This document shows positions 19,723-29,600 of a stretch of 64,000 bases of DNA, piece by piece. The translations under genes were made by a program, and so were the position numbers. Origin of the DNA: Rickettsiales bacterium (GTDB lineage: Bacteria > Pseudomonadota > Alphaproteobacteria > Rickettsiales > UBA998); NCBI GenBank assembly GCA_024304995.1, contig JAMWZD010000001.1, positions 255,472-319,471 on the forward strand, read 5' to 3'. The stretch's first letter is position 1; each line of letters begins with the position of its first letter. The notes under the pieces are model-generated. The model had not been told where the DNA came from and did no database searches. It was given only the letters and a program-made list of their open reading frames with translations.

Positions 19723-22643
19723 TACTCAAAGGCAGCCAGCGCTGCGGTGCGCGTGCCTTAGCGCAGCATTTGCTGAATGTTCAGGATAATGACCATATAG
19801 AGGTCGCAGAACTAAATGGCTTTATTGCCGAAGATCTTACAGGAGCGCTGGATGAGATTGAAGCGATCGCACTTGGCACCAAATGCAAACAGCCGCTATT
19901 TTCTGTATCCATCAATCCGCCAGAAGGAGATAATGCGCCTGACGCTTACTTTTATGAGGCGATTGCCCGCATTGAAGTAGAACTGAAACTAGCGGGACAA
20001 CCTCGCGCCGTGGTGTTTCACGAGAAAAATGGTCGCCGTCATGCGCATGTGGCGTGGTCGCGTATTAATGCAAAGACCATGACAGCGATTAATCTGCCTT
20101 TTTATAAAACCAGACTCACTGCCATCTCCAAAGCACTGTTCCTGCATTATGGCTGGCATTTGCCGCAAGGATTTGCAGATACCGCGCAGCGCAATCCGCT
20201 TAATATGTCACGCGAAGAATGGCAACAGGCAAAACGCACCTTGCATGATCCAATAGCGTTAAAACGCATCTATGTGCAGGCATGGCAGGAATGTAAGGAT
20301 AAAAACCGTGCGTCCTTTGAACTGGCACTGCGTGAAGCAGGATTATTTTTAGCGCGGGGTGACAGGCGCGGCTATGTTGCCGTGGATGTGCATGGTAATA
20401 TCTATTCGCTCAGTCGCTGGTGTGGGGTGAAGACCAAAGCATTAAAAGCATTGCTGGGTGATCCGTCTGAATTACCGTCTATTGATGAGGTCAGAGATGA
20501 GATTGCCCGGCTTTATCCGCAGGAGATTAAGGATGCGCTTAAAGTAAGCAAGCAATATGACAGTTTAGAACCTAAAAAGCCTAAAACGCAGGCAGAATTA
20601 ATTGACATCCTCACCCACCATCATGCAGCTTTTACGGTACGAATGATGGAACGAGCGCTTTATAAATATTGTGATACACGCGAGGAACTGAAACATACCA
20701 TAGCAGAATTACTCACATCAGAGACACTGATTGCCCTGCCAGAACAGAATGGCAAACTATTTTATACCACACAGGCAATGATTGATCTGGAACAGCAGAT
20801 GATACAGTGCGCGGAGAATATGGCAGATGCGCCATCACATGCAGTGCAACAATCTGTAGTCAAGGATGCAATTAAGGCATTTAATAAACAGCTTGCCAGT
20901 AATACAGGCAATAATGCCATATTGAGCAAACAACAAATAAAAGCGATCACACATCTCACTGCTGAATTACGACTGTCCTCACTGGTAGGTGTTGCCGGTG
21001 CAGGTAAAACCACGATCATGCAGGTGGTTGCTGGTGCCTATAGTAAACAAGGCTATCGTGTGCGTGGCGCGGCATTGTCCGGCATTGCAGCGGATGGATT
21101 GCGCGAGACCGGCATGACAGCAAGCACGCTCCATGCGCTGGAGCTCAAAATCAAAGCGGCAGAAAACATGAAGCGACAACAAAGCTGGCACAGCCTTTCC
21201 AAAAAGCAACAAGATTTTATCACTGATACTTTGCTCAGCAAACATGATGTGCTGGTGATTGATGAAGCGGGAATGGTCGGCACACGGCAATTAGCGCGGG
21301 TGATGCAACTGGCAGATAAAGCGGGTGCTAAAGTCATATTATGTGGCGATCATCAGCAACTGCAATCGATTGAAGCTGGTGCAGCATTCAGAAACATTAT
21401 TGAACGCCATGACTATGCTGATATTAGCGAGGTACGCCGGCAGCACACCGCGTGGATGCGTGAGGCTACCAACGCTTTTGCAACAGGTGACACGAATAAA
21501 GCGCTACAATCTTATCTGAATAACGGACATATCACTCACCGCCTGAATAAGCGTGAGGCTATGGATATGTTAGTAGCAGATTATATGGCGGCACACCAGA
21601 AACGCCCCGATGCATCGCGTATGGTACTTGCCTATACACGCAAAGATGTGAACGCTCTCAACAAAGCCATAAAAGCGAAGATGATCAAGGCTGGGCATGT
21701 AGCGAAGCAGCAAACCGAACTTAACATCACAGAATTAGAGGATGATAAGGAATTACGCCATGTGCAGTCATTTGGCGAAGGTGATCGCATTATGTTTCGC
21801 CAGAATGACACCAAGCTTGGCGTGATGAATGGCACATTAGCGACGATTAACAAGATTGACCGTCACATCGTGGATGTGACACTAGATAATGGCAAATCGC
21901 TACGCTTTAACGCTAAAGAATACACACGCTTCCAGTTGGGCTATGCGGCAACGGTGCATAAATCGCAGGGCGTGACCATCAATGACACTTACGTGTTAGC
22001 ATCAAAGCATTTTGATCGCCATACGGCGTATGTGGCAATGACGCGGCACCGAAAAAACGTCACACTCTATGCAGGCAAGGATGAGTTTCGCACCACACAG
22101 CGCTTGATCAGCAGTCTGAGCAAAGAAGGACATAATCGCTCTACGCTGGATTTTGAAGAAGATACGCCAGCGCCCATTTCAGCAAAGCAGGTACGGCGCA
22201 AAGCGCACTTACTGCGCCAGCGTAACACTATGCGCATCCGCCACCGGCAGGAGCGTGAGGCACTCAAAGCACAGCAGACAGAGCGTCAACGCGAAGAACG
22301 CATCGCCCGACGTGCGATGCTCCCATCAGGGTTGAGTGGTTTATGGTCGCGTTTTACTGGTAAGCAGGATGTAATAAAGGAGCAGATCAGAAACGATATT
22401 GCCGCTAGTAAATTGCGTGATGCCACAGAGCGCCACACCCTCATTCAGCGCCAGCTTGCCGAACAGCGGAAGCTCCAGCAGGATATGGCACTGTTGAGAC
22501 AAGATGCGCAGGTTAAACTATCCGCCATTCATAAACATATGACATATAATTCTATGGAAACCGAAGAGAAAACACTTAATTTGCAACAGACTAATCAGAT
22601 AAACTCTTCGATATCTAAGCGGCAACGTTTACAACCATACTAG
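19719..22643 (+). CDS. Conjugative relaxase fused to a RecD-like helicase
   Basis: This 974-residue protein is the core of DNA transfer. The N-terminal relaxase domain begins MILKGSQRCGARALAQHLLN. The metal-binding His cluster is in HEKNGRRHAHVAWSRI at about residues 104-119. The central and C-terminal part is an SF1 helicase like that of TraA: Walker A VGVAGAGKTTIM at about 425, Walker B VLVIDEAGMVGTRQLARVMQ at about 512, and CGDHQQLQSIEAG, with a late YAATVHKSQGVTI motif. A basic coiled tail follows. It cuts one strand at oriT, stays bound and unwinds the plasmid strand. It is translationally coupled to mobC. The AT-rich cargo starts right after it. Confidence 0.92.
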   Translation: MILKGSQRCGARALAQHLLNVQDNDHIEVAELNGFIAEDLTGALDEIEAIALGTKCKQPLFSVSINPPEGDNAPDAYFYEAIARIEVELKLAGQPRAVVFHEKNGRRHAHVAWSRINAKTMTAINLPFYKTRLTAISKALFLHYGWHLPQGFADTAQRNPLNMSREEWQQAKRTLHDPIALKRIYVQAWQECKDKNRASFELALREAGLFLARGDRRGYVAVDVHGNIYSLSRWCGVKTKALKALLGDPSELPSIDEVRDEIARLYPQEIKDALKVSKQYDSLEPKKPKTQAELIDILTHHHAAFTVRMMERALYKYCDTREELKHTIAELLTSETLIALPEQNGKLFYTTQAMIDLEQQMIQCAENMADAPSHAVQQSVVKDAIKAFNKQLASNTGNNAILSKQQIKAITHLTAELRLSSLVGVAGAGKTTIMQVVAGAYSKQGYRVRGAALSGIAADGLRETGMTASTLHALELKIKAAENMKRQQSWHSLSKKQQDFITDTLLSKHDVLVIDEAGMVGTRQLARVMQLADKAGAKVILCGDHQQLQSIEAGAAFRNIIERHDYADISEVRRQHTAWMREATNAFATGDTNKALQSYLNNGHITHRLNKREAMDMLVADYMAAHQKRPDASRMVLAYTRKDVNALNKAIKAKMIKAGHVAKQQTELNITELEDDKELRHVQSFGEGDRIMFRQNDTKLGVMNGTLATINKIDRHIVDVTLDNGKSLRFNAKEYTRFQLGYAATVHKSQGVTINDTYVLASKHFDRHTAYVAMTRHRKNVTLYAGKDEFRTTQRLISSLSKEGHNRSTLDFEEDTPAPISAKQVRRKAHLLRQRNTMRIRHRQEREALKAQQTERQREERIARRAMLPSGLSGLWSRFTGKQDVIKEQIRNDIAASKLRDATERHTLIQRQLAEQRKLQQDMALLRQDAQVKLSAIHKHMTYNSMETEEKTLNLQQTNQINSSISKRQRLQPY

Positions 22644-22822
22644 ATCTGTCTTAGCTAATATCGTGGAATAGAAACTGTTTTTCTAATTTATTTTCTTACA
22701 TGATACTTAGATATTGTATGCAAAGTATGTTTAGGGTTCGCTAGATCATATTTCATATACTGTATTTTAAAAAATGAAAAACCATATTGACATTAGAAGC
22801 AATACAACATTATTGTTGTGTA

Positions 22823-23281
22823 ATGATACCTAAATTTGTTACTATAGTAGATAGCCCATGGGATGTTCTTCCTCCCGGCATCCACGTAGCTGGCTTAGAA
22901 GAAGTTCAGATGAGGTTTGCAACAAATAAGAGTAGGAGAAGGTTATTTATGGGACTTGAAAGAGGTATAGCGGAGCTAACAAGAGCTGGATGCAAACAGA
23001 TTTTTCTGGATGGAAGCTATGTTACGGCAAAACCAGAACCGCAAGACTACGATTTGTGTTGGGACCCTACTGATGTAGACCCAAAGTTGCTGGACCCTAT
23101 ACTTTGGCATCCCAATTTTTTGAAGCACCCCCGAACAGAGCAACAGCAGAACTACTTTGGGGATTATTTCCAAAGCTCAATATTCAATGGAAATTCGGCT
23201 CAAACCTTTCTGGACTTCTTTCAAATAGATAAACATTCTGGTCAGCCCAAGGGAATAATCAACATTAGGTTGGTTTCATGA
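22823..23281 (+). CDS. Nucleotidyltransferase-like protein, DUF6932-like
   Basis: This 152-residue protein uses the ATG at 22823; an in-frame TTG upstream is less likely. The core FLDGSYVTAKPEPQDYDLCW resembles the GS-x-D-x-D site of small nucleotidyltransferases, as in DUF6932 proteins. It is followed by a segment rich in Asp and Pro and FGDYFQSSIFNGNSAQTFLD. The stop overlaps the start of the XRE/ImmA gene (ATGA), so the two are coupled. Such fused regulator plus nucleotidyltransferase pairs occur in toxin-antitoxin and defence loci, which is the likely context here. The gene is AT-rich and differs from the element backbone. Confidence 0.72.
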   Translation: MIPKFVTIVDSPWDVLPPGIHVAGLEEVQMRFATNKSRRRLFMGLERGIAELTRAGCKQIFLDGSYVTAKPEPQDYDLCWDPTDVDPKLLDPILWHPNFLKHPRTEQQQNYFGDYFQSSIFNGNSAQTFLDFFQIDKHSGQPKGIINIRLVS

Positions 23282-24564
23282 TTACTAACGAGAAACAATA
23301 CAAAATTTCTAAAGCACAGGCACAAAAGTTTCTTGATGCCTATGAGGCCTTTGAGATGTCTGCACATCAAAAACAAAGAATTGCAGAGGAACTCATAGAC
23401 GCACAAAAACAGGCTCTGCTTTTACAATATAAAGAGCTGGCAAAGGAGATTGAGCAATACGAATCTCTTAAATCTGGAGAGGTGCAATCTACCAAGGCGC
23501 ATTCCATAAATGAACTGCCAAAAATTTTAATAATGTCTCGAATTGCTCAAGGAATTACTCAAGCAGACTTGGCAAAAAGACTTAATCTTAAACCACAACA
23601 AATTCAGCGTTATGAGGCAGATATGTATGCTACTGCAAATTTTAGGAGACTTAATGACGTTGCGAATGCTTTAGGGGTAGAATTTCGCCGGAATACAGAG
23701 TTTGCACTAGATACCCTGAGTGATGAAAACTGGAACCTTTTTCCTATAAAAGAAATGCTTCAGAGAGGATGGTTTGGCGATTTTGATGGAACTCTAAAGC
23801 AAGCACAAAAAGCGGCAAAAGATTTAGTCAGTGAGTTTTTTGATCTTGCTGGAATGCAAAATAGCCTACGCAATGTTTTGCATAAAAAGAACCCGCGCTC
23901 TGGTTCAAAGATTAATCAGTATGCATTACTTGCATGGCAAGCGCGAGTTGTACAAAGAGCATTCTTTTCTCCACTGAAAACAATTTTTAGAATGGAAAAA
24001 ATTGATAATAACTGGATAAAAAACTTAGTTTCGTTGAGTGCAGAGTTAGATGGGCCGTTGAGGGCAAAACAGTATTTAGAAGATGCAGGTATCCATTTGA
24101 TAATTGAACCACATCTTGATGGAACTCACCTCGATGGTGCGGCCATTAAGGGAGCTGATAATGCCCCTATTGTTGCTATAACGCTTAGATATGACCGGGC
24201 TGATAATTTTTGGTTTATCCTGTTGCACGAGCTAGGACACATCATCAAGCACTTGTACTGCGAAAACTGCACCCAAAATGAGTTCGTTGATGAAGATTTA
24301 GACCAGTCGCATGATGATCCAATGGAAACAGAAGCTAATGAGTTTGCCCAAGAAACCCTAATATCTTCTACAAATTGGGAAATTTCTCCGGTTCGCTTTA
24401 TCGCAAACAAAGAGACTATTATTCAACAAGCTGAAAACTGGGGTATTTCTCCTGCAATTATTGCTGGCAGAGTATTAAGAGAAGCAGAGAATTACAAAGC
24501 CTTTCCAGAATTGGTCAAATTTGTATCAGAACATAAAGTAAGGCATATTTTGGGAGAGAAATAA
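23278..24564 (+). CDS. XRE-family regulator with ImmA/IrrE metallopeptidase domain
   Basis: This 428-residue protein has a helical N-terminus (about 1-75) and an XRE helix-turn-helix at about 82-140 (MSRIAQGITQADLAKRLNLK, PQQIQRYEAD). The C-terminal ImmA/IrrE-type zinc peptidase carries HELGHIIKH at about residue 315, with downstream acidic residues (ETEANEFAQETLIS). ImmA-type proteases cleave repressors or antitoxins in response to a signal, so it may both regulate and trigger the cluster. It is coupled to the nucleotidyltransferase-like gene upstream and followed after one base by the beta-protein gene. Confidence 0.87.
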   Translation: MITNEKQYKISKAQAQKFLDAYEAFEMSAHQKQRIAEELIDAQKQALLLQYKELAKEIEQYESLKSGEVQSTKAHSINELPKILIMSRIAQGITQADLAKRLNLKPQQIQRYEADMYATANFRRLNDVANALGVEFRRNTEFALDTLSDENWNLFPIKEMLQRGWFGDFDGTLKQAQKAAKDLVSEFFDLAGMQNSLRNVLHKKNPRSGSKINQYALLAWQARVVQRAFFSPLKTIFRMEKIDNNWIKNLVSLSAELDGPLRAKQYLEDAGIHLIIEPHLDGTHLDGAAIKGADNAPIVAITLRYDRADNFWFILLHELGHIIKHLYCENCTQNEFVDEDLDQSHDDPMETEANEFAQETLISSTNWEISPVRFIANKETIIQQAENWGISPAIIAGRVLREAENYKAFPELVKFVSEHKVRHILGEK

Positions 24565-24565
24565 T

Positions 24566-25666
24566 ATGAAGTATGTTCCTATTCTTAAATGGAAGGCTGG
24601 AGAATATCAAGCAATTAGGAAACTGTCTCCGCCAATAGTTTCCGAAATTCGACCTCTTTTTGAGATTACACCCCCAGATTTTGATTTCGAAAAACGACAG
24701 GATAAAAAAACACTTGAAGAACACCTCGGTGATTTTTCAAAGAAATATATCAAAAATTGTAATCGCCTAGTTTCATTTCTTGATACTCGCCTATTGCCTT
24801 CAAATTCTAAAATGAATGATGGTCGCCTGCCTTTGGAGTTTTTGCTGGCGGAATTAGCCAAGCATGAAGTAATCGCAATTCCTGTTATTTGTTTAGATGA
24901 TGATTCCACTATGCTAGCTTTTGTGCGTGAAAATAACCAATATGGAGTGTGTATAAGAATACAGCTACAACAAATTATGAGCCCTAATATAGAGACGGAT
25001 TTAACCCGAGTAATTGATAGACTAGGAGTTGATCCTGAATCTGTAGATTTAGTATTTGATTTAAGAAAGCCAAGTAGTTTTGAACCTATAGAAGCTTTTA
25101 CTTCTATGTTGGAAGCGTGCATACAGAAGATTCCATCTATAAGGAGCTGGCGGTCTTTTGTTGTCTCTTCTTGCTCATTTCCAGATAGAATGGCTGAAGT
25201 CACCGAAGGTATTGAGCTGAGAGATAGAAAAGAATGGATCGCGTACAAGCTGCTAATCTCTAATATAGATATTGGTCGACCAATTGTTTTTTCAGATTAC
25301 ACAATTTCTCCTCCGATTGCTGAATATGAGAGAATTGATCATACTAAAACAACTAAGAAATGTAATATCAAATATACGATTGATGATAAGTGGGTTTTAT
25401 TGCGGGGAAAAATGAACAGCAGGCAAAAAAAATATATGAAAGAATTTCATACCTTAGCTGAAAATCTGGTTAATTCAGGTTATTTCCTTGGAGAAAATTT
25501 CTCAGAAGCTGACGCTTTCATAAAACGCTGTGCTCTAGAAAAAGATGATGCATATGATGAAACAGTAAATACTAGTTCTGGGAATTTAACTAATTGGGTA
25601 GAGGTAGGAGTAAATCATCATATTACTAAAGTGATAGATGATTTTTCCAAAATTGCCGCTTCTTGA
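24566..25666 (+). CDS. Beta-protein family (sce7725-like)
   Basis: This 366-residue protein begins MKYVPILKWKAGEYQAIRKL, then EIRPLFEITPP, the characteristic start of the phage/bacterial beta-protein family. Later blocks (SWRSFVVSSCSFPD, RPIVFSDYTISPP, YTIDDKWVLLRG) are also typical. Members are found in phage and defence contexts, often next to sce7726 proteins as here; the biochemical role is unknown. GGGAGA in the end of the previous gene serves as ribosome site. Its 3' end overlaps the convergent sce7726-like gene by 41 bases. Confidence 0.82.
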   Translation: MKYVPILKWKAGEYQAIRKLSPPIVSEIRPLFEITPPDFDFEKRQDKKTLEEHLGDFSKKYIKNCNRLVSFLDTRLLPSNSKMNDGRLPLEFLLAELAKHEVIAIPVICLDDDSTMLAFVRENNQYGVCIRIQLQQIMSPNIETDLTRVIDRLGVDPESVDLVFDLRKPSSFEPIEAFTSMLEACIQKIPSIRSWRSFVVSSCSFPDRMAEVTEGIELRDRKEWIAYKLLISNIDIGRPIVFSDYTISPPIAEYERIDHTKTTKKCNIKYTIDDKWVLLRGKMNSRQKKYMKEFHTLAENLVNSGYFLGENFSEADAFIKRCALEKDDAYDETVNTSSGNLTNWVEVGVNHHITKVIDDFSKIAAS

Positions 25667-26213
25667 TGGCGGTGCAAACATGATTTCTAAGTTCTGTTGG
25701 CTTATAGCGCGTAGCAAGCTCTTGGTATAAATCATCTCTATTTTTAGATCGCAGACCTTTTAGACCAATACTTTCCAAAATCTCTAATGCTTCATCCTTC
25801 CAAAGCAATCTAGCTAAAACATACACATCCAAGCCTTTATTTTTATATCCTTTACGATATGTGGAGAAATGAATTGCGCCCCTTTCTCCCATAGAAGCCG
25901 TAACGACGCTCCACCAGTCTGGAACTATCCTCAAGGATTCACCAAGATGCTTCTCACAAGTAACAAGAGTTACTTTGTCAAAAAGCTTTGAGTATGCCTC
26001 TGCCTGAGATGGAAGACGATTGAGATTATCATATTCGCCTTTTATTTCATAGCCTTGGAGTATGCCGTTCGCTACAGCAATATCAACACGAACTGTTCCG
26101 TGATTGATACCCATTTCATCAATAACACGTGTACCTATATCATCATGATACTTCCTGAGCATCTTTCTATGTAACGCTTCTCTGATTGATGTGTCGTGCA
26201 TGCTATTTTTCAT
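25626..26213 (-). CDS. sce7726 family protein, predicted PD-(D/E)xK nuclease fold
   Basis: This protein is about 195 residues from the ATG at 26213. Start choice is uncertain: a TTG lies at 26231 and another ATG at 26201, and no good ribosome site is visible. The block RVDIAVANGILQGYEIKGEY has the D-x(n)-E-x-K spacing of PD-(D/E)xK nucleases. It is followed by RLPSQAEAYSKLFDKVTLVT, typical of sce7726 proteins. It is convergent with, and overlaps, the beta-protein gene. The two families often neighbour each other, so together with the XRE-ImmA pair this looks like a defence cluster. Confidence 0.82.
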   Translation of the reverse strand: MKNSMHDTSIREALHRKMLRKYHDDIGTRVIDEMGINHGTVRVDIAVANGILQGYEIKGEYDNLNRLPSQAEAYSKLFDKVTLVTCEKHLGESLRIVPDWWSVVTASMGERGAIHFSTYRKGYKNKGLDVYVLARLLWKDEALEILESIGLKGLRSKNRDDLYQELATRYKPTELRNHVCTAIKKRQFWKNHLSL

Positions 26214-26416
26214 ACGAATATTTTCTGTCAAAATGCCATTAAGTTATTTGAAAATCAATTGTGTTTGCAGAATTAATGCAGAAATCATACCATACCATCT
26301 CCTTATGTATAACTTAAAAGCAAAGAAGATAACTTTTAGGATAATAAAAACTTATTTTCTACTGATAATTTTTGCGATTACAACGAGAGGAATGTAGGTA
26401 CTTCACTAAAATGGAG

Positions 26417-26529
26417 AGCATGATGTGCTGGTAATTGATGAAGCTGGCATGGTAGGTACACGGCAATTAGCGCGGGTGATGCAAATGGCAAATAAAGCCG
26501 GTGACAAAGTTATATTATGTGGTAACCAT
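26417..26529 (+). pseudogene. Fragment of a second relaxase-helicase gene
   Basis: About 110 bases match the Walker B region of the intact relaxase gene (21239-21354) at high but imperfect identity, reading HDVLVIDEAGMVGTRQLARV and then ILCGNHH. No open frame remains around it. It is a scar of a second, diverged relaxase gene and marks the border between the sce7726 cluster and the RTX region. The 26214-26416 stretch before it holds no gene I can support. Confidence 0.7.
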
Positions 26530-26587
26530 CACCGTTTAATTGGAAACAGCATCAACCTAAATTTACGATGCAAATAAGACGTCTTTA

Positions 26588-26612
26588 TGCAGGGCAGCGA
26601 TTCACTGCCCTG
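26588..26612 (-). terminator. Hairpin downstream of RTX gene
   Basis: Perfect 9-bp arms GCAGGGCAG / CTGCCCTGC with a 7-base loop lie 12 bases after the RTX stop on the minus strand. No strong T-run follows, so the terminator role is likely but not certain. Confidence 0.55.
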
Positions 26613-26623
26613 CATGATGCGGT

Positions 26624-29600
26624 TTAACTGAACAGGAAGTCGCCTGAATCCAGCTGAGACACAACATCACCATCAATCATAAACCCAAAGTCGTCCAGAG
26701 ATGATTGCACAATGGTGCGAGTTCCACCTGTCTCTAATGTAACAGATATATCCGAGAAGCTGCTCGCATTTAAACCAAGTAAACGGAAAGTATCTGCGCC
26801 ATCTTCAAAATCTCTGATAACATCATATTCCGCACCAGCACCCGTAACATCACTGTCACCTGCTCCAAAGAACAGGAATATGTCATTTCCTGCATCACCT
26901 GTCAGAGTATCTGCACCTGCCTGCCCGGCAATTTCGTCATCACCACTATCACCGTCGAGCCAGTCATTACCGGAATTGCCATAGAGCTTGTCATTATCAT
27001 TTCCACCATACAAACTATCATTATCGCCTTTTCCATCCATGATGTCAGCCCCATTACCACCATAGAGACGATCATTCCCTAACTGACCATCCAGCGTGTC
27101 ATTGCCATCCTGCCCGTATAACCAATCATTGCCTTTGGCGCCATCGAGTGTATCTCCGTCATCGCCACCGTAAAGAAAATCATTGCCCTGATTACCAACC
27201 AGCTTATCTATACCAGCGTCACCATATAACGTATCATTACCATCTGCGCCGAGAATTGTGTCCTTATCATTCCCGCCATAGACTAAACCATTATCGTGCC
27301 ATAGCTGAATGAAGTCACGACCATTACCGCCATAAATAGTGTCTCTACCACCCGTTCCGAATGCAACGTCACCATTAATTGTATCGTTGCCGTCAAACCC
27401 TTTAATCAGTTCATCGGCAGCTGTGCCAGTAAGACTGTCATTGCCATTAGTACCATTAATGAGATTTCCACTAACAAAGATGAAATCACTATCAGTAAAT
27501 GTATAGGCTCCATCAAAGCCAATATAAAAACCATCAGAATGAGAAATATATGAATCAGTATCTCCTTCAATAGTGTCGTTATACGTGCCTTGAGTCAGTT
27601 CTACAACAGAACTATATCCAAGTGCTGACAAGTCAATTTTGTCAATACCCTGCTCAAAACCACCTACAAAATCACCGAAGCTTCCTCCTATAGTTTCAGA
27701 ATCATAGAGTGAATTATACACCAGCGTATCAACATCTCCGTCGTTACCCAGACCAATATAATCATCGCCACTGCCTGCAATAATGGTGTCTTGACCAGAC
27801 CCTACATAAATATCATCATCTCCGTTCTCGCCGAAAATAATATCATTTCCTGAACCATCCTCAATCGTGTCAGCCCCAGAACCAGCTTCTATTGAGTCAT
27901 TGCCAGCACCTGCAACAATGCTATCGTCTCCATAAGCTGAATCTATCGTGTCATTGCCATCACCACTCGCAATCGTATCGTCATTGTTAAATCCGACAAT
28001 ACTATCATCACCAGACGTTGAGCTTTGTGCCAGAATAGTATTCCGTATATCCGCCGCAGTCATAATGGAGCCATCATCAAGCTGTAAGGTTTCAATTTCA
28101 TCGTTACTGTTGTTAAACTGACGTTCAATGAGAATTGAACCGCCAGCATTAACACTGATAAGAAGATTATTGGTGCTTGGACGGGTAAAGGTTAGGTCAC
28201 TCCACCCGATATTCGGACCAAACAACAATGTGTCATCCGTCAAACCAATGTCACTGATTGTATCGTTGCCGTCACCAAGATTATAGACATAAAGGTCATC
28301 ACCATGTCCACCAGATAGAGAGTCATTCCCTCCTTTACCCTCTAATGTATCATCACCACTATAACCAATAATCGTATCGTCACCAGACGTTGAGCTTTGT
28401 GTGAGAATGGCGTTTCGTATATCTACCGCTGTCATGATGGAACCATCATCAAGTTGGAAGGTTTCAATTTCATCATTACTGTTGTTGAACTGTCGTTCAA
28501 TAAGAATTGAACCGCCACCATTAACACTGATAAGAAGGTCATTAGTGCTTGGACGGGTAAAGGTTAGGTCATTCCATCCGATGTTCGGACCAAACAATAA
28601 TGTGTCATCCGTCAAACCAATGTCACTGATCGTATCATCACCATCACCTGAATAATACCCAAAACTATCATTACCATAACCACCAATAATGGAATCATTT
28701 CCGGCTAATCCTACAATATAGTCATCTGCACTAGACCCAGAAATAGTGTCATCATTTCCTGTACCGATGATAACATCATCATTACGCAGCGTGTCTAATG
28801 ATTGATTTGTTCCAACAAAATTTTCTAAATGCGTGTTATCAAGCTTATTATTATAATCTTGATTACTTAATTCCATAGAATCTGCAACTGCATTGATAAA
28901 CGATAGTAAATCCTGCCAATACGTGTCTTTATCAGATAGATTAGATGGCTGGTTTGCTACTAGTCCATTTACAAGATCATCAAAGGAACCAAAAAGAATG
29001 TCGCTATTAACGTCATATTTTATTGCATAGAAATGTAATAGTGGATGATTTTCGTATTCCGTTGTTGCTGTTGAGGCTTTCCCGTTTACAAAAGTTTCAA
29101 TTTGAGCTTCTGTAAGTGGGACACCCGAAGACTCAGCATCCGCTACAATATCGTAAGTTTCTGCCAACACCCCCGTATACAATAAACTTGGAATTTGAAC
29201 CAATATTTTAGCTGATGCTGAGCTTACAAACTGATCCCATAGGTCTTCTATAACAGCACCTGCATTGGGTAAAGGATTAGGTTGTTGATCAGCGTATCCC
29301 AAATAATCTCTTCCCATAAAAGCTTCAAAAGTCTCCAAATATTGCGCATTGACATAATTACCCCTACTATTAGTGGGTATGTTGTCCGCACCTGCCCATT
29401 TGATAATGACGGACTCAACTTGGTTCTTGAATGTAGAAAAGTTGAAATTATCAAAATTTTGACTGACAAGAGATTTGATATCCAAGAGTAATGAATTGTT
29501 ATTTTCAGCTGAATACCATAAATCAGGTATATTTCCGTATCCTCTGAGTTGAGGAATGTCTAAAATACTTGTGGAATAAGAACTAGATTGCGGTGTTATA

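Noticed and set aside
26850-27450. Regular short repeats as a CRISPR array
   Set aside because: They encode GGxGxDxLxG RTX repeats in one long frame; repeats are imperfect and there are no spacers.
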